From Acanthopleura granulata (taxonomy: Eukaryota; Mollusca; Polyplacophora; Chitonida; Chitonidae), in contig JABBOT010000012.1 in assembly GCA_016165875.1 (NCBI GenBank), positions 6,107,534-6,171,533 on the forward strand: DNA of 64,000 nucleotides, given 5' to 3'. The position numbers and the translations under genes were made by a program. Each line of letters begins with the position of its first letter. The first letter of the stretch is position 1. Of the stretch, positions 54,903 to 64,000 are shown piece after piece. The notes beneath the pieces were generated by a model. The model was not told the DNA's origin, did not search any database, and saw only the letters and a program-made list of their open reading frames with translations.

Positions 54903-55157
54903 GATTGGATTGATGTTTTACAATGTACTCAAGAAAATTTCACTTCCACGCAGTGACCAGCTTGTTGAGGGAGGACACCAAGCAGAGCCTGGGATAAACC
55001 CATGACTATCCGCACGTTGCTGGCAGACCTCGCCACATGCAGCCGGAGGGGAAGCCAGCATAGGCTGGGCTTGAACTCACAGTGACTGCATTGGTGATAG
55101 GGACTCCGGGTCATTGCGCTGCGCAAGCGCACTAACCACCTCAGTCACAGACGCTCT
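54903..55157 (-). mobile_element. tRNA-derived SINE, family 1, near full length
   Basis: Minus-strand copy. 3' end GATTGATGTTTTACAATGTA on the plus strand, eroded central domain (CAAGCAGAGCCTGGGATAAA), and a tRNA-like head with GAGTTCAAGCCC and GGTTAGTGCGCTTGCGCAGC read on the minus strand. It lies between the two genes. Confidence 0.8.
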
Positions 55158-57001
55158 AACACAAGATGAAATATATTACCAAAACTGATCTTCAGATTTT
55201 GGAACTTTACATTTATACTTACAATGTTTTAGGCTGATTCAGCAAAATGAGTATTTCTAAGAACAGATGATTTTGGCTTAAGTCATTGGATTGGATTGTT
55301 AAACATCGATGCACCCGAGGTTTGCCAGTTTAATTCGTGAAACAGTTGAAGCCTAGGTACCTTAGTTATGCTTCACTTATTTTAAGGAATCTGATGTGTG
55401 TATCAATACATGCAAGCCTCGGTGTGAACATGCATCTTGTTATTGGCTTCGTGGAATAGAAGCTTTCTCGATTTCGAAGCCTAGAAGGCTAGGTTCCAAA
55501 CTGACGCCTACTTCTTGTACTCTGCACAGAAAACCAACGCTTACAGTTTCCATTTAAACCGGCACTACTGAGTTCTGTTTTGATATTGCTTCTTTGCAAA
55601 TTACTTCAGCATAATGTTGCTTGTATTCTTCATCACTTAACACAACAAAAAAACTTTTTAAAAAAGCATGAAAACTTACTCCAACATCTGTCAATCACAT
55701 GTGTTAAAACACCCGCTACAAAACTACAACCACTTCCTGGTGATAGGGATTCTGGGAACCCTTTCCTCGGGGAACCACCTTCCGTAAGGTGGCGCTGCAA
55801 AGTAGGTCAAATGTTAAACCGGGGTGACATTTTCCAAGTTTCTGTAAATCAAACTTTTTCGTTAATCTAGTGCACAAGTTTGGTTAAAATTTAGTTTCGT
55901 AAACTTGCCATCTCGTGTTGTGCATCGAAAATTCAGAGTGCCAAGAGCGAACATAGATGCAGTAGTTGATGGTACGAAGAGATTTGCTCTTTGTTGTTGT
56001 TGTAGTAGTCAGTAAACAGTCGGGTGATGCGTCGATACACTAGGTATCCCAGCATTTATCGGTTATTTGCTTGATCCTTTACCCCCATTGCCTGTACAAC
56101 CGATTTAGCTCATCATTGGTGTATGTAGTTTGTGCAGTAAACCTTTTTGTCACGTAAACAGTTGAAAGTAAACATTCAAAGTAAACCTGAAATATCAGCA
56201 CTGATATGCAATGCTACAACACAAGAAAGGGTTTTGATTGCAGCGAAACACAAAATGTGTCAAATAATTTGAAAGTATATATATATTAAAAAAATAACAA
56301 ACAAATCTCCTGCAATCCAAGACCAGTCTCCACCATAGTTTGTTCACTTTCTTATTACTTGTTGGGCAACACATTTCCAGTAACCTTTGTAGTTTTTGTT
56401 GCTCATTGATAAGAATACGGGTTAATTCGTCTAACGGCCAACCTGTCCAGGACGATTTGCCCAAAATCCAGAATCAACTTGATACAATGGATAAATTATG
56501 TCAATGTATTTATTAGCACTTAAGCTGAGACGTTATAGCAAGGTTCAGGAACACGCAAAATGATGGAATTACTCATTAATGTGTATGGCAAATATATAAG
56601 CCCTCCAGATTTTAGCCATTGTGCCAGTTGACTTTGGATTTTGGGTGTGTTGCCTTATATGGATTGGCTGCTGGAAGAATTGACCTGACACCATTGTTGA
56701 TGTCATTTTTATTATATCCTGTAAATTTGTCTTATCATAATGTTTTTTCTGATGATATAGTTTAATCAGTATGGAAACTGCTATGCATACATTTCTGTCT
56801 TGAAATCAAGACAAATTTTACTTAATGTATTTCTCTGAAAAACTGAATAATCTAAGCTGAACAAGGCTCATTAAATCATTACATCTTTCAATCAGTTTTT
56901 TGTGGGTTAACTATGCAGTTCACCAGCTAGAAATCTTCCATATTACACATCAGTTGATAGAACTGGAATAAATCGTAACATGATCTTTTTTTTCTTTGCA
57001 G

Positions 57002-57192
57002 ATAGAGTTTTTATGCTGATGAAAGTAAAGCGTGATGTGAGATTCCAAGACCAATGTTTAAACAAGTGAGGGAGAAGTTTGCCTCATCAAACTTAGCTCT
57101 TTTACTGTTGGGATTTTCACATTGTTTCAAATTCAGTATGGCTTGGCGATCAAGTGGAAACTCAAATATTAATTTGGTTGAAAACCTTCAAC
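57002..57192 (+). CDS. PCMT1: PCMT1 first coding exon with 5' leader
   Basis: The exon opens after TTTCTTTGCAG, so a non-coding exon must lie upstream. Coding from the ATG at 57138 gives [18 protein letters not shown] plus one C before GTAAGT. The weaker ATG at 57054 is in frame and adds 28 residues (MFKQVREKFASSN, then the hydrophobic LALLLLGF). An in-frame TGA precedes it. I favour 57138 by homology and Kozak context. Confidence 0.88.
57013..57069 (+). other. Upstream ORF in the PCMT1 leader
   Basis: An ATG 11 nt into the exon opens 18 codons (MLMKVKRDVRFQDQCLNK), then TGA. It overlaps the extension ATG at 57054 in another frame and ends 68 nt before the main start. It would reduce use of 57054 and allow reinitiation at 57138. 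Its own Kozak context is weak. Confidence 0.5.
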
Positions 57193-60100
57193 GTAAGTGG
57201 ATTAATTTTTTCATGTTGCGTTTTATTAATGTCTCTTCTATGAATGTTTTTTACTATTGACTCAATAATGTTTTGTAAACTTCAGATTAAGCAGTTCTTA
57301 TTTGATCATTTAATAGTACATGTAAATAATGAAGTGTGAAGGGGGATCCCGTGGTCAAGGGGGCTAGTGCGCCAGCACGCGGTAATGTCTCAGATTCCTC
57401 TTGCCAGTGCATCCGCTTTGGGTTCAAGTCCAGCTCATGCTGGTTGCCTCTTCATCTGTATGTGAGAAGGTCCACCAGCCATCTGTGGATGGTCAAGGGT
57501 TTCCCTTGCGGGCTCTGTCCGATTTCCTCCAACCCACATCAGGCCATCGTTGTACAAGTGGAACATTCTTGAGTACGACATAAAACACCAATCAAAAAAA
57601 TGAATAAATAATGAAATATGACTGCTAATAAAATACATGTATATTTGTGTAATGCTCCAAATATTGTTTCCGTAGGTAATGGTATCATTAAAAACCCAGC
57701 TGTGGCCAATGCAATGAAGGCTGTTGATCGAGCTCACTTTAGCAAAGCTAATCCCTATGCGGATTCCCCTCAGAGCATCGGGTATGCGGTTACAATCAGT
57801 GCTCCCCACATGGTGAGTGCTGTAAACTTCACAAAGGTTATCAGGTAACGACATCCACATTCAAATAAGGGGAAGGAGAAAGTGTGGAGGGAGGAAGCAT
57901 GAAATAACCTGTATGAAATGTGGTTTTCTGAAAATAATATCATGAAAAAGAGGAAAGATAAATGTGTCCTGACACACCTAACTCAGGACATTTAGATCAA
58001 GGTTTTTATAATGGTTGTGGTGGGTTTCCCTCTGGGTTTCCTTCCACCGTAATGGTGGCTGCTGTTGTACATGTATATTGAAATATTCTTCAGGACAGCA
58101 TAAAACATCAGTCAAATAAATCAATAAATATATAAACTTATAGCTATGTCAGGCCTTTATGAAAAAGTTAAAACTTGTGGCACTTTAGTTATTGAGGTAC
58201 ATTATTTCTGAGCCCTCTTCCAGTAGAAAAACTGCAACATAGTTTTGACTGTGACATGAAGTTGTGGTCAGGAGAGTATGTATGTATGTATGTATGTGTT
58301 TGGATATTATGTCATACTCAACAATTTTTCAGTCATATCACAATGAGGAGTCCTTAGAATGTAGATATGCTGTATCTCCTTGTGGCAGGGTGAGCCCATG
58401 CCGCCAAAGTGCCGCAACCACTGGAACGTCATGTGGAAGACAACATGCATTACACCCCACCCAATCACATTATACTTACAAAGGGCCGACCAGTCCTGTT
58501 TCCTTGTTTTAACCTCTCAGTGCCTAGTGCCAATTGAGGCAGCAACAAGGAACATTTTTAAAGTCTTTGGTATGATCCGACTTGGGGTTGATTCCGGATC
58601 TCCGGACTTCAAGGCAGACACTCTAACCACCAGGCCACCAAGACAGTAGGTCAGAGTAAATGTTTGCTCAGTTTCTCTTCATTTAAAATGAGTCAATCTA
58701 CTATGTTAGTCCACAGGCCAAATCAGAGTTTCTTTCCCCAGGAGTGTTGTCACTTTCATTTTAGTACATGCACATGTATTTGAGCTGTATTTTGCGAAAT
58801 AAGCCACATAACAGGTTGTTGTTTTACATACATTTGTAGCATGCCCATGCTCTAGAACTTTTGTCAGAACAGCTGAAGGAAGGAGGGAAGGCTTTGGATG
58901 TCGGGTCAGGAAGTGGATACCTGACAGCCTGTATGGCTATAATGGTGGGTGACATGCTTACATTTGCTCCTCGCCCATCTGGTAGGGCCATCCTTAAAAA
59001 TATGTTCGTTGGACGTAACCTGACCAACTCTTCAAAACAGTTTTTATTGGCATTTTGATAAAAGTTGGTTTATTTTAACTCTGCTGATCGAAAATCTACT
59101 GGAATCGATTTTCCATTTCCATGATCGAATGATCCATACAGAATATGTTAACATTTTCAAAACACTTCTTCTCCTACAGTTTTTTTCCAGTTTCAATGAA
59201 ACTTAACTCAAGTGTAGACTACATCAAGATACATAATTTGTAGTATCCATTTTCCATTTCGATGATTGGTTGTCCATCTGCCTGTCTGTTTATCCAGTAT
59301 ATGTTAACATACATGTGTCTTTCAAAACGTTACTCCTCCTACAGTTTTTGTCAGATTTCAGTGAACTTTTTGAGGTGAAGACTACATCAAGGAACATAAT
59401 TTGTAATATCGATTTTCTGTTTCAGTAATCGTTTGTTCGTCTGCTCATCTGTTTATCCAGTATATGTTAACACACGTGTATGTTTTGAAACACTACTCCG
59501 TCTACAGCTTTTGGCCGATTTCAAAGAAACTTGACTTGAGTGTGTCAATTGTCTATCTGATGATCTGTTAACAGCATATGTTAACATTTCTTTCAAAATA
59601 CTAGTTACTGTTACTGTTTTTGTCCAGTTTCAGCATGACTTTGTACAAGCAAATCAAGATACATATTTCGTAGTATTGAGGTTCCGTTTTGATTGTCCAT
59701 TGTCCTTTATACGTACATAAATTTGTAATCGACTCCGTGATAATTTTGTCCCAGCCAGTAGAGCTACTGTCTCATCAGAGACTGGTTTTATTGTTCTCTC
59801 CATGGTATTTTTTTTTAAATCCCTATCTTTTTCAAGAGCCAGAATAAAAAGAAAGATTTCCCTACCAGCCCATCCTGTTTTTTCTCATGGGGTGGGGTTT
59901 TTGAGGACGCCCAAGAGTCTTTCTTGTCTGATTGAACTTGTCATCAGTGGAAAACTCAGAAATAACAGAGAAGAGCTCAGTTGTCAGGGGCCTGTTGTGC
60001 AAACAGGGTGTAATGTTTTCATCAAATGTAACTACCACGGTGATGTATCTCTATGGTATGTGTCTTCATAGCAGCTATGTTTGGCATAACTTACACCTTG

Positions 60101-62714
60101 TTTGTGAAACATGCCCTTGAACCGCTGAATGAGTGTGTGCATTCTACACTGTATCCCATTCTTGTGGATCGAACAGATGCTGTTCTTTCTGGGAGTTGCT
60201 TGCCCAGTTCAGGCAGTAATTTATCAAAAAGTGATTTGAGTTTGAGCTAGAGTAGAAGACCTTTGTTCCAAATATGGTCAAGTAAGTAACTTAGTTGTGA
60301 CATTCCATTTTGATCACATCCCAAAGAAAATAAGTTTGCATCTCTGCTCAGCCGGAAATTTGTTTCTTGAAAGAAGACCCAAGTGCTCCTCCTTTTGAGC
60401 TCTTCATCAGTTCATGTGGTTTAATTTTTTCTGTGCAAGGGATTTAATTATCAGGTATTAATCTCATATGCTATTATGCAGCAAGGTACCTGTATGTAAC
60501 TTTGACTAAGCATTTCTGCGTTCTAACAAATAATCCTATACAGATTTGAAAGAATGTTTAAAGAAGTGAATTAATGAAATTCTTTATATGCCTCTTCAAA
60601 TTTCTTGAATGCTTTTATTCTTTCAAAAAGGTGGGAGAAAGTGGAAAAGCTGTTGGCATTGATCATATCCCTGAACTTGTTGAGGGGTCGTTGGCAAACT
60701 TAAGGAAAGACCCCTCAACACAGAGACTGGTGGAGAGTGGACGTATGAAAATGGTTGTCGGCGACGGCAGGAAAGGTTATGTGGAAGAAGCGCCATACGA
60801 TGCGATCCACGTGGGCGCAGCAGCACCGGATATGCCAGAGGCGGTATGTACTAATAAATGAAATGTACATCCAAGATCCTCTTGCTTCAAAGGGAAACAA
60901 AACATAAAAAGCATCAGCAGAAAGACCGTTTAAAAAAAGGGATCCGAAAATACCTTTATGTATTTTACCCATATTATGTATGCCTGTGCATTAAAGAGAC
61001 ATGGTTGCCCAAACTTTTGATTTTTAAACAAATTCTGATTGCGACGTCTTAACGAAGTTTTGAAGTTTGTTCATAAACTAAATCATTCACATTGAAATTG
61101 AAAATATTCATTGAGTATGTAGATTGTACGAACCCGGAGAAGTCCTGCCGTTATTTGAAATCAGCACAAGGAGGGTGGACCATTTTGCCTCATTAATATT
61201 CAACAGAAATGGCCCGAAGCATACATGTATCTGCAGGACAGCGTTCAGGATCTGTCGACATTGGCTATACCAACTTGGATAATTACGAATAGATACACGC
61301 AGAGCATAGCAGCTTAAACAGCATTGAGAAAAGGTTATCGATAATCTTCTCATTTAACTAAACGTGTGTCTGTGCAATGATTAACACCGTCAAAACAACA
61401 ACAACAACATTTGCACCCACTTATCAAGCAGTAGTTTTGCAACAAGTGGCCAACAAGTACAACTCTAGACTTGCTTTTCAACATGCTGAGGTCTTTTTTA
61501 CGCCTCTTTTTAGCCGATCTTGTTAGACCTGTCATGAGCCACGTTTTCCACTGAATTGTCAGGCTTCATTTAGATATTCTGGAAGACTTGAGTTTTCGGT
61601 TTTTTTGTTATTTTTAAACAATCACTTAATGTACAATGCTGGTGGTGGGATTAACGAAAAGCTTGTAATTTTACTTCTTGAGAAAAACTACCTAATAATC
61701 ATGCCATTCTGTAATAATGGGAAAGTAGCTGCCATTTGGGTGAGCATGTCCCTTTAAGATGAGGACCTAACATTGAAAACCAGTTCTAGGATCAGTAGTT
61801 GTGACATCACTAGTCTCGCACTCTATTATCATTATGGTCCATTAAGCCAACCTTAATTAATCCTTATGAAATACTTAACTGTAGTTCTTGATTGAAAAAA
61901 AAAGTATATATTCAGATACAGTTTATAATAGTCTTCATACAGATGCTTGGTTCATTTTATTGTTTTCCTTCCCTTCATGGTTTAGTAGAGGTCCCTTGTT
62001 GATCATAGAGAGAATGTAGCAATTTCATACAGATCACTTTTTCCTTGACTGTATTGGGCAAGGCCTGATCTTGTGTAGTCCTTTGGCTCAGGGAAGAGTG
62101 GTCAGTAAGTTTGTTGAACACTTGGCGAGGTATTATGATTTCCCATATCTTTACCCTACTCAGGACCTGTTATGCTGTTTAATTAGTGAAAAGTATCTTT
62201 GAATATGGGGAAAAGGCCAAAAACTATTTAAAAAAAAAATATTTAAAAGGAAGCTCATTAATAGATAAAAATTTTTAATCCCAACCGTTATTTCACAAGT
62301 TTTTTGATTTAACGATTGCCCACAAAAACAGCATGTAAACCATGCATGTAATAACATGTTTCCTAAGGTCTCCTTGAATTCTCTCTTCCAGACATCTGTA
62401 ATGATTCGTTAATTTTTAACGTTTATTCTGTTTTCTTAGGTGACTTATATGAATTGTGGCTAACATTACTGTATCTCCCGTCGTTGTAGCTGTATATTCT
62501 GGGAAGTGACATTCGTATTTTTTTACTTCATCAGTTGATTGAACAGTTAAAGCCTGGAGGTAGACTGATCATCCCCGTAGGTCCGGCGGGTGCCAATCAG
62601 AATCTGAAGCAGGTGGACAAATTAATGGATGGGTCAATAGAGACAACTACGCTGATGGGTGTGATCTATGTACCCCTGACCAGCAAAGAGAAGCAGTGGC
62701 CCAGGTGGAGATAA
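57138..62714 (+). CDS. PCMT1: Protein-L-isoaspartate O-methyltransferase (isozyme I form)
   Basis: Exons 57138-57192, 57676-57812, 58840-58944, 60631-60843 and 62535-62714 give 229 residues, near the 227 of the mammalian enzyme. It transfers methyl from AdoMet to the alpha-carboxyl of L-isoaspartyl residues and starts repair to normal aspartyl. Visible marks are MAWRSSG at the start, [17 protein letters not shown] at 48-64 with Ser60 in the active-site TISAP, AdoMet motif [14 protein letters not shown] at 82-94, post-[11 protein letters not shown] from 107, VVGDGRKGY from 141, [11 protein letters not shown] at 155-165, [13 protein letters not shown] at 175-187, and a C-terminus KEKQWPRWR. All introns are GT-AG and phases agree. 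The start has a strong Kozak context (A at -3, G at +4). No key residue is missing. Confidence 0.96.
57340..57605 (+). mobile_element. tRNA-derived SINE, family 1, with TSD, in PCMT1 intron 1
   Basis: Full unit: A-box GTGGTCAAGGGGGCTAGTGC, B-box GGTTCAAGTCC, central domain and AAT-rich tail. A 16-bp direct repeat with two mismatches flanks it: AAATAATGAAGTGTGA at 57324-57339 and AAATAATGAAATATGA at 57606-57621. It fills over half of the intron. Confidence 0.88.
57676..57812 (+). CDS. PCMT1: PCMT1 coding exon 2
   Basis: 137 nt from CCGTAG to GTGAGT. It reads [20 protein letters not shown], then [11 protein letters not shown] and [14 protein letters not shown]. It covers the substrate-side helix and the TISAPHM loop with Ser60. 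Phase 1 in, 0 out. Confidence 0.96.
58013..58132 (+). mobile_element. SINE family 1, 5'-truncated, in PCMT1 intron 2
   Basis: Central domain GGGTTTCCCTCTGGGTTTCC, then GTAATGGTGGCTGCTGTTGT and GAAATATTCTTCAGGACAGC with an AAAT tail. No head. Confidence 0.75.
58278..58648 (-). mobile_element. tRNA-derived SINE, family 2, in PCMT1 intron 2
   Basis: Read on the minus strand, the head is CTTGGTGGCCTGGTGGTTAG (A-box) and GATCCGGAATCAACCCC (B-box). A roughly 200-bp body unlike family 1 follows, then a tail of CATA repeats. Similar words GGTCAGGAGAGTA and GGTCAGAGTA at its ends suggest an imperfect target-site duplication. It is about 370 bp, longer than family 1. Confidence 0.75.
58840..58944 (+). 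CDS. PCMT1: PCMT1 coding exon 3 (AdoMet motif I)
   Basis: 105 nt, phase 0: [20 protein letters not shown], then [15 protein letters not shown]. It holds the glycine-rich AdoMet-binding loop D-V-G-S-G-S-G. The donor is GTGGGT. Confidence 0.96.
59085..59720. repeat. Degenerate tandem array, ~155-bp period, PCMT1 intron 3
   Basis: Four diverged copies are marked by repeats of a TATGTTAACA word, then TTTCAAAACxxT, CTACAGTTTTTGTC and ACATCAAGATACATA. The spacing of the TATGTTAACA words is about 155, 163 and 115 bp. Non-coding. Confidence 0.8.
60631..60843 (+). CDS. PCMT1: PCMT1 coding exon 4
   Basis: 213 nt, phase 0, from CAAAAAG to GTATGT. It carries [10 protein letters not shown] (acidic AdoMet ribose-binding region), [20 protein letters not shown] and [10 protein letters not shown]. 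Confidence 0.96.
60844..62534 (+). other. PCMT1 intron 4
   Basis: 1.7 kb, AT-rich, bounded by GTATGT and TTCATCAG. No repeat family or second gene recognised. Confidence 0.75.
62535..62714 (+). CDS. PCMT1: PCMT1 coding exon 5, isozyme I end
   Basis: 59 codons and [23 protein letters not shown] ... [19 protein letters not shown]. An internal donor lies at 62705 (CCCAG|GTGGAG). It is used if the downstream exon at 63853 is spliced in. Confidence 0.95.
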   Translation: MIEQLKPGGRLIIPVGPAGANQNLKQVDKLMDGSIETTTLMGVIYVPLTSKEKQWPRWR

Positions 62715-63852
62715 CTCTGCGATAACCTTGCATGGTGTTTGCCTCCCCTTGTAAGGAGCTTTGTGAAACTGCCATTCTTGCATGACTCGTGTATTTTGGA
62801 GTGTTGTGTCCCCTACACTAATATTATAGTTTTTTTTTAAATCTCAAAATTTGCGTTAATCTTCAGTGCCGAAAAATCATGTGAATAGAATCGTGCATGT
62901 ATAGCATATTACCTTGGGAAAGAAACCAATTAAAAAATTAACAAATTCATACAAAATTTCTTTAAAATCTGTGCAAATTTATTATCTACTATAATGCTTT
63001 GTTAGCTTTTCTGTGGTAAACACAAAATCAGCAAATCAACTGGCCCAGTTTTGGTGAAATTTTATACATTAAACTACTTGCAGGTCAAGGAATTCAGTTG
63101 GATTTTGGTTAGTGTCATAAATCTTTGCCCCAAAAAGTTAGTGCAATTAAGTAAACCAGTACAGGTGGTGTAAGTACGACTCTCCTAATCTGAAGTAGAT
63201 TTTAATCTGACTCTTTAGCAAGTCACTTCTAGGTAATTATTAATACCCTATAGAGATTGTTTGGAAAATTTGACATGACATCTTTATAGACAGTACATTT
63301 ATCAGCACAAATCAGATCTAAATTCACAGCCACTACTTTGGAAATATAATGGACCTTTATAACACATATGAAATCAGTCTGCGGCAGATTTCAATCTCCC
63401 ATATGTGCAGTCTCTGCCCCCACCCCCACCCCCTGTCTTCCCCTCTCATCTCGTACATGGCTTCTGCATTCTATTTGTTACGGACCTTGTGATAATTCAA
63501 TACACGATTTTTTGGACATCCTCGCCAGTGTTGTTGTATTTGCCTCACAAATTTAAGAAATTAAATTTTCATACCTTTAACTTCTGTTTGAAATGCAGAA
63601 ATTTTAAAAATCACTAATTCATAACATTTGGCTAAAGTTCTTGTGTAATGCTACAGTCAAAAATGCAATATTAATGAAAAGATTAGAACGTCAGTAAACA
63701 TGTATTGTGACTGATGCAAAATTACTCTTAAATTTCATATGATTGCATCAGTTTTATCCAGCAATAATAATATTGATGACCTTTTTTTTTTCTTCAAAAA
63801 AAACGATTCTCCTTTAATCTGTGAAAGTCATGTTTAAATCCCTTTTTTTCAG
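62715..63852 (+). other. PCMT1 isozyme I 3' UTR / alternative intron
   Basis: This would be 3' UTR for the -PRWR form and intron for the -KQEL form. No clear AATAAA was found; an ATTAAA occurs near 62.93 kb. Position 63872 to the window end would be 3' UTR of the long splice form. Confidence 0.55.
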
Positions 63853-63871
63853 ATCAAAACAAGAACTCTAA
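63853..63871 (+). CDS. PCMT1: PCMT1 alternative last exon, -KQEL end
   Basis: After CCCTTTTTTTCAG the sequence reads A TCA AAA CAA GAA CTC TAA. Joined to the donor at 62704 (AG), it gives R-S-K-Q-E-L-stop, so isozyme II would end QWPRSKQEL. Mammalian isozyme II ends -SRDEL by the same splice arrangement. KQEL resembles the KDEL/RDEL class of ER-retrieval tails. Splice use is inferred from signals and homology. Confidence 0.7.
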
Positions 63872-64000
63872 TGGAAAATGGGGAGACAGCCTACTGTTAA
63901 TACATTGCCTGTGGCTTTATTCTAGTTGTGGGCTTGTCCAGGAGATAAGCAGCTATCCTGGTCTACAGCAGGTTGTACTGTGTATGATCCACAATTATCT

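Larger units (their letters stand above)
49423..57001. other. 5' regions between the divergent genes
   Basis: Transcription starts of both genes should lie here. GC content rises near 50.2-50.6 kb (with a 62-codon open stretch on the minus strand) and near 55.7-55.8 kb. The SINE at 54.9-55.2 kb lies between them. PCMT1 needs at least one non-coding exon here. No TATA box or exact start can be called. Confidence 0.55.

Noticed and set aside
57435..57860. 141-codon open frame on the minus strand
   Set aside because: It is antisense to PCMT1 exon 2 and runs through the SINE at 57340-57605; no gene of its own.
1..64000. Search for a novel defence, symbiont or horizontally transferred system
   Set aside because: Nothing in either strand looks prokaryotic or viral. 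All convincing coding sequence belongs to two conserved animal genes.

Overview
This is animal nuclear DNA: AT-rich, with short exons, GT-AG introns from about 0.2 kb to over 20 kb, and tRNA-derived SINEs. The SINE type, the long introns and the very common ACATGTA-type words suggest a lophotrochozoan, most likely a mollusc or a relative such as a brachiopod. The species cannot be read from the sequence.

Two protein genes, arranged head to head, account for all the coding sequence I can support. On the minus strand, a PLEKHG1/2/3-family RhoGEF (DH-PH guanine nucleotide exchange factor) runs from its first coding exon at 49.4 kb down to 408 and continues off the left edge. I could join 16 coding exons (2331 nt, 777 codons, no stop), with phase agreeing at every junction. 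They include N-terminal exons at 49.3, 41.1 and 17.7 kb, a PH-domain exon at 6.1 kb and three micro-exons (21, 11 and 24 nt). A second, phase-compatible first coding exon lies at 24.3 kb, so the gene probably has two or more promoters.

On the plus strand, PCMT1 (protein-L-isoaspartate O-methyltransferase) occupies 57.0-63.9 kb in five coding exons giving 229 residues. A donor inside the last exon and an acceptor at 63.85 kb give a second C-terminus ending KQEL instead of PRWR. This parallels the mammalian isozyme I (-WK) and isozyme II (-RDEL) pair. An in-frame upstream ATG would add a hydrophobic N-terminus.

Layout: 0.4-10.5 kb, dense RhoGEF exons (post-PH, PH, DH, acidic linker); 10.5-49.3 kb, very long introns holding N-terminal exons and repeats; 49.4-57.0 kb, 5' regions of both genes; 57.0-64.0 kb, PCMT1. 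PCMT1 and PLEKHG1 both map to human 6q25.1, so the pair may be an ancient linkage. Repeats include full-length and 5'-truncated SINEs (several with target-site duplications), a second SINE family in a PCMT1 intron, a 164-bp foldback, tandem duplications, minisatellites and a possible transposase relic. The two proteins have unrelated roles, Rho-GTPase activation and repair of isoaspartyl damage. I found no bacterial, viral or CRISPR-like system.
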